A stretch of 64,000 nucleotides of DNA from Desulfobacca acetoxidans DSM 11109 (GCF_000195295.1 NC_015388.1:1736001-1800000), one strand, 5' to 3'. Shown: positions 9,003-19,175, counted from the first letter of the stretch. Made by a program: numbers and translations. Notes: generated by a model not told the origin, from the letters alone.

Positions 9003-10928
9003 ATGTCAACCGTAACCGAAAGAATTATTAAAGCCCATCTCGTTTCCGGTAAGATGGCTCTGGGCGAGGAGATAGCCATTCGGATTGATCAAACCCTGAC
9101 CCAGGATGCTACCGGCACCATGGCTTGCCTGGAGTTTGAGGCCATGGGTGCGCCCAGCGTGCATACCGAGCTGTCTGTAAGTTACGTGGACCACAACCTG
9201 TTGCAGACGGACTATAAGAATGCTGATGACCATCGCTTTTTGCAATCCTTTGCGGCGGGTCATGGTATTTATTTTTCGCCACCCGGTAATGGTATCTGCC
9301 ATCAGGTGCATCTGGAGGCCTTTGGTGTTCCTGGCAAGACATTGTTGGGTTCCGATAGCCACACTCCTACCGGTGGAGGGTTGGGGATGCTGGCCATAGG
9401 GGCCGGGGGGTTGGATGTTGCCCTGGCCATGGCCGGTCAGCCGTTTTACCTGGTCATGCCTGAAGTTGTCGGCGTGCACCTGATTGGCAGACTGCCGGAC
9501 TGGGTTTCGGCCAAAGATGTCATTCTGGAACTGCTCCGCCGTCTTACGGTTAAAGGCGGGGTGGGTAAGATTCTAGAATATTTCGGACCTGGAGTGCAGA
9601 CCCTGTCCGTCCCTGATCGAGCTACTATTGCCAATATGGGGGCTGAATTGGGGGCTACCACCTCCGTCTTCCCTTCGGACGCCGTAACCAAAAGCTTTTT
9701 GGCCAGCCAGGGGCGGACGGCGGTTTATCGTTCCCTGCGGGCCAGCAACGCCGAGGATTTTAAAGAGATTATCGAAGTGGACCTTGGCTCGCTGACGCCC
9801 AAAATCGCCTGCCCGTCGTCGCCGGACAAGGTTAGAGATGTCAGTGACGTGGAAGGCACTCCGGTGCAGCAGGTTGCCATCGGTTCGTGCAGCAACTCCT
9901 CCTACCGGGATCTGATGATCGTGGCCAAGATCTTGGAAGGTCGAAAGATCCACCCCCAAGTAAGCCTGGAGATCAATCCCGGCTCTCGGCAGGTCTTAGA
10001 AAATGTCACTATTGCAGGGGGACTGCTGTCACTGATCCGGGCGGGGGCACGGATGCACCAATCCGGTTGTCTCGGCTGTATCGGCATGGGTCAGGCTCCG
10101 GCGACCAACACCGTGTCGCTGCGTACCTTCCCCCGCAATTTTCCCGGACGCAGTGGCACGAAAAATGATCAGGTATACCTGGTGAGTCCGGAAACCGCCG
10201 CGGCTGCGGCCATCTATGGTAAAATCACCGATCCCAGACGGCTGGGCGACTATCCGAAGATCAGACAACCTAGACATTTTGTGATAGAAAACCGCCAGTT
10301 ACAGGCCCCTTTAGACCCTGGCCAGTCCTGTGAGATCATCCGGGGACCCAATATCCAACCTTTCCCAAAGTTTACCGCCATTCCTGAGACCTGGGAGGGC
10401 CAGGTATTCCTGAAAGTTGGCGATAACATCACCACAGATCACATCATGCCCGCGGGTAGTCAGATTCTGCCTCTCCGGAGTAATATCCCGGCTATCAGTA
10501 GATTCGTCTATCAAGCCGTAGACCCCGGATTTATTGCCAGAGCCGAACAGAGCGGCGAAGGCGCAGTGGTCGGGGGCGATAACTATGGCCAGGGCTCCAG
10601 CCGGGAGCATGCCGCCCTGGCGCCGCGGTATCTGGGTGTCAGGATTAAATTGGCTAAAAGCTTTGCTCGCATTCACAAGGCGAATCTCATCAATTTCGGC
10701 ATCCTGCCCCTGGTTTTTGAAAACCCTCAAGATTATGATCGGATTCAATCGGGAGACCGCCTGCTGCTGCCTAACCTGCGCCAACGCCTAATGGCCGGAG
10801 ACGAACGATTGCCCTTGTTGGTCAATGGGGAGGAATGCTGGGTCCGGTTGGAACTCTCCCCCCGTCACCGGCAGATTATCGCCGCCGGAGGTTTGCTCAA
10901 CATGCCAGACGGGAACAGCCCAAAATGA
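9003..10928 (+). CDS. Aconitate hydratase, Aquifex type
   Basis: Citrate/isocitrate isomerase of about 641 residues, the short single-chain aconitase form found in Aquifex and many anaerobes. Visible are GSDSHTPTGGGLGMLAIGAGG near residue 120, the cluster cysteines in GSCSNSS and SGCLGCIGMGQAP, and the C-terminal swivel domain with TDHIMPAG and GGDNYGQGSSREHAALAPR. It acts in the citric acid cycle in the cytoplasm, in either direction. Flanking genes are unrelated, so it seems to be transcribed alone. Confidence 0.94.
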   Translation: MSTVTERIIKAHLVSGKMALGEEIAIRIDQTLTQDATGTMACLEFEAMGAPSVHTELSVSYVDHNLLQTDYKNADDHRFLQSFAAGHGIYFSPPGNGICHQVHLEAFGVPGKTLLGSDSHTPTGGGLGMLAIGAGGLDVALAMAGQPFYLVMPEVVGVHLIGRLPDWVSAKDVILELLRRLTVKGGVGKILEYFGPGVQTLSVPDRATIANMGAELGATTSVFPSDAVTKSFLASQGRTAVYRSLRASNAEDFKEIIEVDLGSLTPKIACPSSPDKVRDVSDVEGTPVQQVAIGSCSNSSYRDLMIVAKILEGRKIHPQVSLEINPGSRQVLENVTIAGGLLSLIRAGARMHQSGCLGCIGMGQAPATNTVSLRTFPRNFPGRSGTKNDQVYLVSPETAAAAAIYGKITDPRRLGDYPKIRQPRHFVIENRQLQAPLDPGQSCEIIRGPNIQPFPKFTAIPETWEGQVFLKVGDNITTDHIMPAGSQILPLRSNIPAISRFVYQAVDPGFIARAEQSGEGAVVGGDNYGQGSSREHAALAPRYLGVRIKLAKSFARIHKANLINFGILPLVFENPQDYDRIQSGDRLLLPNLRQRLMAGDERLPLLVNGEECWVRLELSPRHRQIIAAGGLLNMPDGNSPK

Positions 10929-11038
10929 AGCAATGGCAGGTCGGGAAATAAGAGATAATGATCCTTTCCTCATTACCAGGATCTGCCCCAGATTTTATTC
11001 TGATGGTCGGTCTGACGGATGTTCTTTAGGAGTTGATC

Positions 11039-11111
11039 AGTGTTGTAGGGCAGGAAAGCGGAGCGCCTCCCGCCTTCTAAAATGATCTATTCTCTCAGCT
11101 AGCTGAAGTAT
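11039..11111 (+). repeat. Composite dispersed repeat: family A plus family B, copy 2
   Basis: Family A (GTAGGGCAGGAAAGCGGA then GCGCCTCCCGCCTTCT, 11039-11082) is directly followed by family B (CTATTCTCTCAG then TAGCTGAAG, 11087-11111). The same A-B order is found, inverted, at 31764-31912 with about 70 extra bases between the parts, and B alone occurs at 45442-45489. Confidence 0.65.
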
Positions 11112-11120
11112 TACATCTTA

Positions 11121-11723
11121 TTATTGTACCCGAAAGCTCGTTTCCGGAAATCCGGTTGGATCGAATTTGGGATCTAGCACGGCGAGAAAATCGACAAGAA
11201 TATGAGCAGTGGCGCCCCAGATGGTGGTGTCGGGCATCTGGCAGTAAAAAACCGATGAGAGTCTGCCCTCCCACTCATGTGGGCCGGTGCGCCAACGGTG
11301 AGGCTGTAAAAGTTCCTGCACCGGGTATGACAAGAGGCGGGCTACTTCCCGGGTATTGAGTTTAAAATCATAGGGATAGGGGATGAGCCCGACAAAACTG
11401 TGCACCAGGAACCCGGTGGTGGTCAGACTGGTGTTTAAATAACCCAAAACGTCAATCTTCTCCGGCGCCAGTCCGATTTCCTCCTGGGATTCTCGTAAAG
11501 CAGTACTAAGCAGATTATCGTCCTCGGGATCAAAGACGCCTCCAGGATAGGAAATCTGTCCGCGGTGATGCTTCACCAGATAGGTCCTCTGAGTAAAGAG
11601 CATCATCAGTTCCGATCCCCTAAAAAACAGGGGAATGAGGATGGCGGCGGGGACGCCCTTAGTCGTCACCGGATGTGTTAACCGGACATCGGCAAAAAGT
11701 TGGCGCAGACGTTGGGGGGTCAT
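11121..11723 (-). CDS. nudL: Nudix hydrolase, probable CoA pyrophosphatase
   Basis: A 200-residue Nudix enzyme. The UPF0035/CoA-ase signature LFTQRTYLVKHHRGQISYPGG sits directly before the Nudix box, whose RESQEEIGL core carries the metal-binding Glu residues. This combination marks enzymes that split coenzyme A into phosphopantetheine and 3',5'-ADP. The ATG is preceded by CAGGTGA. It has no operon partner. Substrate assignment rests on the signature. Confidence 0.88.
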   Translation of the reverse strand: MTPQRLRQLFADVRLTHPVTTKGVPAAILIPLFFRGSELMMLFTQRTYLVKHHRGQISYPGGVFDPEDDNLLSTALRESQEEIGLAPEKIDVLGYLNTSLTTTGFLVHSFVGLIPYPYDFKLNTREVARLLSYPVQELLQPHRWRTGPHEWEGRLSSVFYCQMPDTTIWGATAHILVDFLAVLDPKFDPTGFPETSFRVQ

Positions 11724-11935
11724 TTGGTCACCTGAAAATTCCTGGCAGGAATTGCACTTCTCAGTTAGATTAACTATATTGTACTATACCTTCATTGGCA
11801 ACCGTACATCTATATTATTTGGTCTTACGCCTTCAGCCTGCAGCAGATACAAACCTTGAAGCTGACTGGGTTAGATAGTATAGGTTAAATGCTGACGCTA
11901 ACTATTTTATCTTCGAGAAATGAGAGGAAAAAACT

Positions 11936-12463
11936 ATGGCGGTGCGTGAATGCCTGATTCTTAAGGATTTACAGATAGCTATCCAGATGGAACAGGATGG
12001 CAAAAAATATTATGACCAGGCTGCTTACAACGCCAAAAGTGAGGGCGTCAGAGCAATATTCAGCCACTTGGCAATAGGTGAAGTCTATCATATCCAGCGC
12101 ATCCAGGAAATTTACGATGCCCTGGAAAAAGATCCTACCTGGACGGAAGATATGTGTGAATTTAATCCGCCCGCGGCGGACGCCAGTTTCTTTGCCGATG
12201 CGATGGCCAAAGCCGAGATGGCGGCCGGCGATGCCGACGACTTGAAGGCCCTGGATATCGGCCTGTCGATGGAACAGAAAAGCATTGAGTTCTATCAAAA
12301 TCTGGCGAAGCAGGCCCAGGACCCCAAAGAGCGGCGATTTCTTCTGAGCCTGGTGAACGAGGAACGGGGACACTATTACTATCTCATGGACTACCGCAAT
12401 TATCTGGCCGACCCGGCGGATTGGTATTTTATCAAAGAGATGGGCCACGTAGACGGGGGTTGA
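11936..12463 (+). CDS. Ferritin-like di-iron protein (rubrerythrin-type, no rubredoxin domain)
   Basis: A 175-residue four-helix protein with two E...ExxH half-sites: QMEQDGKKYY and GEVYH in the first half, MEQKSIEFY and NEERGHYYY in the second, which is the ligand pattern of rubrerythrin-like ferritins. There is no C-terminal rubredoxin domain. Such proteins usually handle peroxide or iron in anaerobes; that role here is inference. A clear GAGAGG ribosome-binding site precedes the ATG. The next gene, an MBL-fold hydrolase, follows after 44 bases. Confidence 0.85.
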   Translation: MAVRECLILKDLQIAIQMEQDGKKYYDQAAYNAKSEGVRAIFSHLAIGEVYHIQRIQEIYDALEKDPTWTEDMCEFNPPAADASFFADAMAKAEMAAGDADDLKALDIGLSMEQKSIEFYQNLAKQAQDPKERRFLLSLVNEERGHYYYLMDYRNYLADPADWYFIKEMGHVDGG

Positions 12464-12507
12464 GAGAGTATTAGTCATTCCCCGCCTGTAAAAATATATA
12501 TGGTGCA

Positions 12508-13269
12508 GTGAGAGTGGAAATTGTCATCATCGGATCCGGGACCGGCGTTCCCTACCGCCGACGGGGAGCGCCAGCGGCGGCGGTGAAAATCCGGGGCTGT
12601 TTGGTTCTCTTCGATCTGGGAGCCGGGACGCTGCGGTCAATGCTGAATTATGATCTAAATTTTAATGATATCGACATTCTCTGTCTCAGCCACCACCATC
12701 CGGATCATGTGGGCGATCTTATCCCCTTTCTCTTTGCCACCCGCTATGCCTTGGGCTATACCCGCCAGCATCCCTTTTGGGTTCTGGCCGCCGATGGGTT
12801 CATGAATTTTTACGGCCGCCTGCAAAACGCCTTTGGCCAATGGCTGGAGCCGCCTCCCGGTCTGATGCAGGTCCGGGAATTCTCTTGCGACCGGGAAGAC
12901 GAGTTTACTTTAGCCGACCTCCGGATCAGAACTGCGCCCGTCAACCACATCGCCACCAGCCTGGCCTATAGGCTGGAGGCGGGCGGTAAGGCAGTGGTTT
13001 ATTCCGGTGATACCGACTGGAGCGACTCTCTCATCAACCTGGCGCAGGGGGCCGATGTCTTGATCCTGGAGGCTGCCAATCCCTTCAAGGTCCCCGGTCA
13101 TTTAACGCCGGTGGAGGCCGGCCGTCTGGCGGCTCAAACCGGAGTTCCCCGGCTGGTGTTGACCCATTTTTATCCCCCTTGTGATGAGATGGATGTGGTG
13201 GCGGCCTGCGCCCAGACGTATGCCGGTGAGATCGTCAGAGCCGAGGATGGACTGTGTCTGCGGGTTTGA
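12508..13269 (+). CDS. MBL-fold metallohydrolase (RNase Z-like)
   Basis: Metallo-beta-lactamase-fold hydrolase of 253 residues. The metal site HHHPDHVGD is near residue 61, NHI near residue 150, SGDTDW near 170 and the final His in THFYPP near residue 225. The layout matches the RNase Z/ElaC-like ribonuclease and phosphodiesterase group, but the exact substrate is not identifiable. Starts with GTG; no in-frame ATG lies nearby. Probably co-transcribed with the ferritin-like gene upstream. Confidence 0.85.
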   Translation: MRVEIVIIGSGTGVPYRRRGAPAAAVKIRGCLVLFDLGAGTLRSMLNYDLNFNDIDILCLSHHHPDHVGDLIPFLFATRYALGYTRQHPFWVLAADGFMNFYGRLQNAFGQWLEPPPGLMQVREFSCDREDEFTLADLRIRTAPVNHIATSLAYRLEAGGKAVVYSGDTDWSDSLINLAQGADVLILEAANPFKVPGHLTPVEAGRLAAQTGVPRLVLTHFYPPCDEMDVVAACAQTYAGEIVRAEDGLCLRV

Positions 13270-13475
13270 GGTTTATTTTCCCCCTGGGGAAAAAGGTCAG
13301 GATGAAAGGTGCATAATATCGTTTCCGGTTTTTGCTTTCTGGTAAAATAATCTAGCAGAATTAAATTATTATGGTCGCAGCGGGTTGCAGAACAGACTGA
13401 GATTGGTATACGACCAAACTTTCTGCCACCACTGGGCACTCGGCACTTTAACCCAGCACTTATTGAGGAGTTCAT

Positions 13476-13805
13476 ATGGAAGAGTTTTGGAAGAAGACTC
13501 TGAGCTTCGGTCTGGGGGTCTTTGATTTTACAAAAGAAAAAGTGGAAAAATTAGTCGATGAGATGATCAAGCGGGGCGAACTGAGTTCCCAAGAAGGTTC
13601 ACGGGCAGTCGAAGAGCTACTGGAGAAGGCGGAAAAGGAGCAGACGGCTTTTTGGATCAAAATAAGGGAGTTTGTGCAGCGAATTGTTTCCGAGATGTCT
13701 CTGGTGCGCCGGAGCGATTTCAAGTCCTTGGAAGAGAGAGTAGCCGATCTGGAAAAAAGACTGCAGGAGTTAAATCTACCACCCCGACCCCCATCCATTG
13801 ACTAG
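13476..13805 (+). CDS. Phasin-like coiled-coil protein
   Basis: A 109-residue charged helical protein of the polyhydroxyalkanoate regulator/phasin family (COG3937 type). Features are the opening FWKKTLSFGLGVFDFTKEKVEKL, a central helix and a C-terminal coiled coil (SLEERVADLEKRLQEL) with a short proline tail. Phasins coat PHA granules or regulate their synthesis. No PHA synthase is in the window, so the role is by family only. A GAGGAG site precedes the ATG. Confidence 0.75.
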   Translation: MEEFWKKTLSFGLGVFDFTKEKVEKLVDEMIKRGELSSQEGSRAVEELLEKAEKEQTAFWIKIREFVQRIVSEMSLVRRSDFKSLEERVADLEKRLQELNLPPRPPSID

Positions 13806-13811
13806 AATAGG

Positions 13812-14789
13812 TCAAAAAGTCCGATTGACCAGGATGTCCGTGACTTCTAAAAAGAGGGATTTTTCCGGGGAGGAGGGAAAAAGGGCCAGGTTTTCTTTTG
13901 CGGCGTTGGTATACTCTTGAGCCAGGCGTCTGGCGTAATCAATTGAGCCATGCCTTTGCATAAGCGGCAGGAGTTCTTGAGCAATCCTGGCCGCGTCGCT
14001 CTCCCGGACCAGATGCCCTAAACTCTGCTGCTCTGTCGGTCCCAACTGGCGCAGAGTATGAATAAAGGGAAGGGTGATCTTGCCTTCTTTTAGGTCATTG
14101 CAGATCGGCTTGCCCATTTCTTTGGCGTTGCCGGTAAAGTCTAAGATGTCGTCTATAAGTTGGAAGGTTATCCCTAGGTTGAGGCCAAAATCCGCCATCG
14201 CAGCCTCCAGCCGACCATCCACCCCGCCTAGAATAGCGCCGATCTGGCAGGCTGCTGACATGAGTTTAGCGGTTTTGCGAGTGATGACGTCAAAGTATTC
14301 CTCCTCCGTCATCTCCAGGCGGCCGGTATTCACCAGTTGTAGCACTTCTCCTTCCGCCATATAGGTGGTGGTTTGAGCCAAAACCTCTATTATCCGTATC
14401 TGTCTGGTCTCCACCGCAATGCTCAGGGCTTTGGAGAGGAGAAAATCACCCACGAGGATAACAGCCTGATTACCCCAGATCGTGTTAGCGGAGGACTGCC
14501 CCCGACGCTCCGTCGCCGCATCCACCACATCATCATGCAGCAGTGTGGCTGCATGCAAATACTCAAAAATGGCGCCAATATCCGGGAGATGATCCCCGCG
14601 GCAGCCGCACATGCGGGCTGCCAGAATAAACAGCAGTGGCCGGATGCGCTTCCCCCCGGAGATCAGGATATGATCCCAGACTTCGGAGATGAGCCGTACA
14701 TGGGTAGCCAAGTTTCCGGACAGGGCCAGATTGATCCGGTCGATATCCGGCTGCAGGCGTTGCAGGATCATTTTATGACGCAATTTCAC
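13812..14789 (-). CDS. ispB: Polyprenyl diphosphate synthase (octaprenyl/IspB-like)
   Basis: All-trans polyprenyl diphosphate synthase, 325 residues. Both aspartate-rich motifs are present: LLHDDVVDAATERRG (first DDxxD) and LIDDILDFTGN (second). It elongates farnesyl or geranylgeranyl diphosphate, here most likely for the menaquinone side chain. GTG at 14789 has GAGGGA six bases upstream; an ATG at 14771 is an alternative. Chain length is not readable from sequence. It is downstream of rimO on the same strand with a 17-base gap. Confidence 0.9.
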   Translation of the reverse strand: MKLRHKMILQRLQPDIDRINLALSGNLATHVRLISEVWDHILISGGKRIRPLLFILAARMCGCRGDHLPDIGAIFEYLHAATLLHDDVVDAATERRGQSSANTIWGNQAVILVGDFLLSKALSIAVETRQIRIIEVLAQTTTYMAEGEVLQLVNTGRLEMTEEEYFDVITRKTAKLMSAACQIGAILGGVDGRLEAAMADFGLNLGITFQLIDDILDFTGNAKEMGKPICNDLKEGKITLPFIHTLRQLGPTEQQSLGHLVRESDAARIAQELLPLMQRHGSIDYARRLAQEYTNAAKENLALFPSSPEKSLFLEVTDILVNRTF

Positions 14790-14806
14790 AAACTTTCCCT
14801 CAATCT

Positions 14807-16228
14807 TTATATACTAACGTGATCGGGCCAGCTTGTCAAATTTTTCTCAATTTCGGAGCATGCGGTCTGGCCACCGACGACTTCTCCTAACAGGTCATAG
14901 GTATAGGTCTTGGTTATGCGAACCGGCGTTAGACGGCCCAACTCAGCCCAGCCGGCATTGATATAGACCTGTCCATCCGCTTCCGGCGCCTGTCCCGCCA
15001 AACGGCCGCGCAGCAACAGCTCGGTTTCTTCGCTATGGCCTTCTATGAGAACCGGCTGGATCGTTCCTTTAAGACGTCTCAGTTTTTTTCTATTTAATCT
15101 AGCCTGCAAAGACCTTAAGCGTCTGGCTCGCCGGTTGGCTTCTCGGGGGGTCACCGATTCCGCCATTTTGGCTGCTGGCGTCCCTTCCTCGGGTTGGTAG
15201 GCAAAGACTCCGAGGTGGTCAAACTCCATCTGGGCGGTTACCTGGCAGAGTTCGGCAAAATCCTGCTCCCTCTCACCCGGAAAGCCGACGATTACCGAGG
15301 TTCGCAGTGTTGCCGCGGGAATTATGGTCCTGATCCGCGCCAGCGTTTCCCAGAGATCTTTTTGGCGGTAACCTCGCCCCATCCGATGCAACAGACGGTC
15401 GCTGACGTGCTGCACCGGCAGATCGAAATATGGGCAGATTTGGGGGTGATCCGCCATCACTCGGAGGAGTTCCGGGGTCACTCGGGCCGGATGACCATAG
15501 AGCAGGCGAATCCACTGCAAGGCAGCGATGCCAGCCAGTTGCCGCAGCAGTTCCGGCAGTAGCAGACGTCCTCCCTGATCGACTCCGTAGGCAGTGGTGT
15601 CCTGGGCCACCAGATTGAGTTCGCGGACCCCTTGCGCCGCCAATTGCTTAGCTTCCGCTACCAGGGTGGAAAGAGGTCGGCTACGGTAAGGGCCCCGAAT
15701 CTGAGGAATAGTGCAATATGTACAGTGGTGGCTACAACCCTCGGCGATTTTGAGGTAAGCGCTGTAGAAGGGGGTCGTCAGATGCCGGGGCCAGATCAGC
15801 TCATAATCCTGCCAACCGTCCTGGCAGTGTAATCGCCCCGTGGTTGACCTCGCTCTTATCACCTCCACAATTCGAGGGAAATCGTTAACCCCTAAAAAAA
15901 TATCCACCTCCGGCAACAGGTCTAGCAGTTCTTGTTGATAGCGCTGTACCAGGCAGCCGGTTACTACCAATTGTTTCTCCGGTTGATCCTGTTTGTATGC
16001 TGCCAGTTCCAGGATGGTATCAATGGCCTCTTGACAGGCTGGGGTGATGAAACCACAGGTGTTTACCAACATCAGGTCGGCCTCCTGGGGCCGGGAAACA
16101 ACCTGGTATCCCGCTGCTTCTAACAGGGCCAACATGATTTCAGTGTCCACCCGATTCTTGGCGCAGCCCAGGCTTACCGGATAGAGCCGTCGCAACGTGT
16201 TCGGGGGCGTTTTTTGGCGGCCACTCAT
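14807..16228 (-). CDS. rimO: Ribosomal protein S12 methylthiotransferase RimO
   Basis: Radical SAM methylthiotransferase that modifies an Asp of ribosomal protein S12. The N-terminal UPF0004 domain starts with VSLGCAKNRVDTE, followed by two further Cys (NTCGF and TGCL). The radical SAM motif is CSHHCTYC, followed by IPQIRG. A C-terminal TRAM domain ends the 473 residues. LGCAKNRVD plus the IPQIRGPYRSR segment is typical of RimO rather than MiaB. Its ATG follows the stop of the upstream membrane-protein gene without any gap. Confidence 0.94.
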   Translation of the reverse strand: MSGRQKTPPNTLRRLYPVSLGCAKNRVDTEIMLALLEAAGYQVVSRPQEADLMLVNTCGFITPACQEAIDTILELAAYKQDQPEKQLVVTGCLVQRYQQELLDLLPEVDIFLGVNDFPRIVEVIRARSTTGRLHCQDGWQDYELIWPRHLTTPFYSAYLKIAEGCSHHCTYCTIPQIRGPYRSRPLSTLVAEAKQLAAQGVRELNLVAQDTTAYGVDQGGRLLLPELLRQLAGIAALQWIRLLYGHPARVTPELLRVMADHPQICPYFDLPVQHVSDRLLHRMGRGYRQKDLWETLARIRTIIPAATLRTSVIVGFPGEREQDFAELCQVTAQMEFDHLGVFAYQPEEGTPAAKMAESVTPREANRRARRLRSLQARLNRKKLRRLKGTIQPVLIEGHSEETELLLRGRLAGQAPEADGQVYINAGWAELGRLTPVRITKTYTYDLLGEVVGGQTACSEIEKNLTSWPDHVSI

Positions 16229-17158
16229 TTAACCTGCTACTCCTGCTAACACCGTCCAATGATCAATGGCAAGAAACATAAGCAACCAAAAGATCATCTG
16301 GCCGAACAGCCATCGTCTTCCCGCCGCTGCCGTTGAGAGATACTGTTCTTCCAACATCCTTATAAAATTATACATCACCACGCATTCCAACGCAAAAGGC
16401 GCAAACCCGAGATAGCCTAAAATCGGCATCTCAAAAATCCTGCCACGGTTAAAAAAAGGCAGGGTATAGATCCACTTGGCCTTGGCCCAATAATTCCAGC
16501 ATTCCCAAAAAAAACCGCAAAGCATTCCGGCGCTCATCCAGAGATAGATGTCCCGCCGTTGGCCTTTAGCCCAGTCGTCCCATAAAGACCTGCCACCTCC
16601 GATAAAACAGAACGGTTCAAGTAAAAAAATGAAGGCCAGCCAGATAAAAGGAAAACCGTATCTCGGCCATTGGAGGGGGAGCATCAACAGGATCACTCCG
16701 AGAATGGCGCAAGGCGCCAGCCAGGAGGTTCCTGTCTGTTTGCCCGTTGTTCTGTCTTGGCCCAACAGCCCTGTCAATCCCAGGAGTTCTTTGGTTTGAA
16801 AGAGGCCCGGAAACACCGTGGCGAAGCCCAACAGGTAACCCAGCCAGCGCAATGGCGCAGGCTCGGGCAGACCGCGGTAATGCCAGTTGCCCAAAATAAG
16901 ATTTGCCGCCTCAAAGATCAGCCAACAGGTGATGGAAGAGACCGCCAGGCGGGGTAGCTCCCGGAAACGATTCATCAATAGGGAACTCCCCTGATATTGA
17001 AAGATGAGTGCGTCCGCCATCATGATATAGGACCACCAGGCAAAAGTGTAAAACCAGGTGGCAAAGGGTTCCAGCCCCCGGATTAATCCTACCAGGGCCG
17101 TCAGAAACAAGCCGGCGCCGGTAATACCCGTCAACCTGGAAAGTATGACCCGTTTCAT
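16229..17158 (-). CDS. Uncharacterised polytopic membrane protein
   Basis: About 309 residues with roughly seven or eight hydrophobic segments, many Trp residues and no recognised catalytic motif. ATG 17158 is chosen because a strong AAGGAGG lies eight bases upstream; an upstream in-frame start at 17179 has none. It is the first gene of a leftward unit with rimO and the polyprenyl synthase. I do not recognise the family; the membrane location is the only safe statement. Confidence 0.75.
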   Translation of the reverse strand: MKRVILSRLTGITGAGLFLTALVGLIRGLEPFATWFYTFAWWSYIMMADALIFQYQGSSLLMNRFRELPRLAVSSITCWLIFEAANLILGNWHYRGLPEPAPLRWLGYLLGFATVFPGLFQTKELLGLTGLLGQDRTTGKQTGTSWLAPCAILGVILLMLPLQWPRYGFPFIWLAFIFLLEPFCFIGGGRSLWDDWAKGQRRDIYLWMSAGMLCGFFWECWNYWAKAKWIYTLPFFNRGRIFEMPILGYLGFAPFALECVVMYNFIRMLEEQYLSTAAAGRRWLFGQMIFWLLMFLAIDHWTVLAGVAG

Positions 17159-17440
17159 TCTCAACCTCCTTGCTGCCAACCACAGTTTTGGTGATAGGAT
17201 AACTATCTGTAATTATAACTAATAAAATTTACGATGTCATTTACTCAGCCTCGTTTATCTATTTTTCCTTGATTTTTCGGATAATTCGTGCTACGTGTAT
17301 TAAGCGGGTTTTTTACATTTCGCATGATGACCTACGATATCAACCTTATGTCCGTCTCGGGGAGGGAGGGGACATAATTTCCTATCCGCAGATATTCTCG
17401 TCTCCAATGGCGCCCTGTAAACCCAAACTGGGGAGAATCT

Positions 17441-19078
17441 ATGAAAAGATTCGGAATCCTTTTTGTGGCCCTTTTATGGCTGCTCTATGGTTGTGGTGGC
17501 AAACGTGAAATAGTCTCTCAGCCTGAACCTCTTGAACCCGCCCAGACGGAAGACCAATACGCTTTCGAAGACGAAAAAGAAGAACCGCTTACCGGCTCTC
17601 TAAGCACTCAACGGTTGGAGGAGCTCTATGGTAAGGCCTCTGTTCCCGGTCTGGATGAGGCCCTGTCCCAGGAAATGAAAAAATGGGAGATGCAAAAGAC
17701 TTTTGATATGCCCATCCAGGTCAATAAACAGGTGCGCAATTATATCTACTATTTTTCTACTGACCGCAAGAAAATCTTTAGCCGCTATCTGGCCCGGTCC
17801 AGCCGCTACCTGCCCATGATCAAAAAAGTCTTTGCCGAATACGGTCTGCCCGAAGACTTGGCTTACCTGGCCATGATTGAGAGTGGTTATAACAACCGAG
17901 CCAAGTCCCACGCCAGCGCCGTGGGGATGTGGCAGTTTATCAAGGGCACGGGTGTCCGTTACGGCCTTAGTATCGACAGTTACCTGGATGAACGTCGGGA
18001 TCCCGAGAAATCTACGCGGGCCGCGGCTTCTTACCTTCTGGATCTCTATAAACAGTTTGGCTCCTGGTATCTGGCCGCTGCCAGTTACAATTGCGGCGAG
18101 GGTCGGGTCCAGAAAGAGATCAAGCGGAACACCCATTTGAAAAATTTTTGGGAGCTTTCGGGAAATTACAGCCTGCCCAGCGAAACCCAGAACTACGTTC
18201 CCCAAATGATCGCCGCCACGATTATCGCTAAGAGTCCGGAAAAATACGGTTTTAAAAATATTCCCTACCAGCCGCCTTTGAAATATGATCTAGTCAAAGT
18301 CACCGAAGCTACCTCGCTACAGGCGGCGGCCATAGCAGTGGCCACGAATTCGGAGGAAATCGATGCCTTGAACCCGGAACTCTTGCGCGGGGTCACGCCG
18401 CCGAGCTATCAGGCCTACCTCCTTAAGGTCCCCCCCGGTAAAAAAGAGGCCTTTACTACAAATATTGCCATGGCCCGCGCCCAGTTTCCGGTCGGCGCCA
18501 CCTATGCTGCACGTCGGGATAGAGGCGAGGACTTTTCTGGCGAGCGGTCTCGGCGCACGGCAAAAACCTCCCGGTCTTACGCCTCTCGAGCTAAAAGGTC
18601 GAAAAGGACCATGGCGGCTGCCAGATCGAGGTATGTGGAAGAGCCCTCTCCTAAAGAAGAGCCAAACCTCTGCTATAGCGTCAAGCAAGGCGATACGTTA
18701 TCTAAGATCGCCAAGAGATACAATACCACCCAGGCGAAGATTGCTGCTCTGAACAACCTCCCCAAAGATGGCACGGTCAAACGTCGACAGGTGCTCCTGG
18801 TAGCTGCTAATGATACGAAGTCAGCTAAAGAACCTGCCCGTTCTTCGTCCAAAGAGGTTGCCCGTTCTGTCGAAAAAAATGACGGCCCCGTGACTGCAAG
18901 CATGTTTCCCAATTTCAACAGTACCAAGAAGTCCAAAGCTAATACCCGAGCTGCTAAGAGCACGGTTCAGGCGTCCAAATCGAAATCAGGCAGCAACAAG
19001 CCGACTCCGACAATAGCCAGAAAAGAATCCGGAAACTCAAAAACCAAAAAGAAAAAGAACGGCTCGGATAAAACGTAA
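17441..19078 (+). CDS. mltD: MltD-like membrane-bound lytic transglycosylase with LysM
   Basis: Peptidoglycan-cleaving lipoprotein of 545 residues. The signal peptide ends in the lipobox LLYGC. An SLT domain covers residues about 115-265, with [19 protein letters not shown] carrying the catalytic Glu and the GMWQF motif. A single LysM repeat ([17 protein letters not shown]) lies near residue 410. The tail (residues 455-545) is a low-complexity Ser/Lys-rich basic region, unusual in MltD. It is transcribed away from the membrane protein gene on the left and ends in a good terminator. Confidence 0.92.
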   Translation: MKRFGILFVALLWLLYGCGGKREIVSQPEPLEPAQTEDQYAFEDEKEEPLTGSLSTQRLEELYGKASVPGLDEALSQEMKKWEMQKTFDMPIQVNKQVRNYIYYFSTDRKKIFSRYLARSSRYLPMIKKVFAEYGLPEDLAYLAMIESGYNNRAKSHASAVGMWQFIKGTGVRYGLSIDSYLDERRDPEKSTRAAASYLLDLYKQFGSWYLAAASYNCGEGRVQKEIKRNTHLKNFWELSGNYSLPSETQNYVPQMIAATIIAKSPEKYGFKNIPYQPPLKYDLVKVTEATSLQAAAIAVATNSEEIDALNPELLRGVTPPSYQAYLLKVPPGKKEAFTTNIAMARAQFPVGATYAARRDRGEDFSGERSRRTAKTSRSYASRAKRSKRTMAAARSRYVEEPSPKEEPNLCYSVKQGDTLSKIAKRYNTTQAKIAALNNLPKDGTVKRRQVLLVAANDTKSAKEPARSSSKEVARSVEKNDGPVTASMFPNFNSTKKSKANTRAAKSTVQASKSKSGSNKPTPTIARKESGNSKTKKKKNGSDKT

Positions 19079-19124
19079 TCTTCGGGCCGGCTAACCGTAT
19101 AATAACCTGCCGCATCCTCTCGCC

Positions 19125-19156
19125 AGGGACATCCTTAGGGAAGTCCCTGTTTTTTT
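19125..19156 (+). terminator. Rho-independent terminator after mltD
   Basis: Stem AGGGAC (19125-19130) with GTCCCT (19143-19148), a 12-base loop, then a run of seven T. Confidence 0.8.
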
Positions 19157-19175
19157 CGTTCTTTTTCGGCTGTCA

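Noticed and set aside
13273-13292. Terminator after the MBL-fold gene (TTTTCCCC/GGGGAAAA)
   Set aside because: The loop would be only two bases and no T run follows, so it is too weak to call.
17269-17508. 79-codon frame upstream of mltD
   Set aside because: It overlaps the start of the clearly supported mltD gene in another frame and has no recognisable content.
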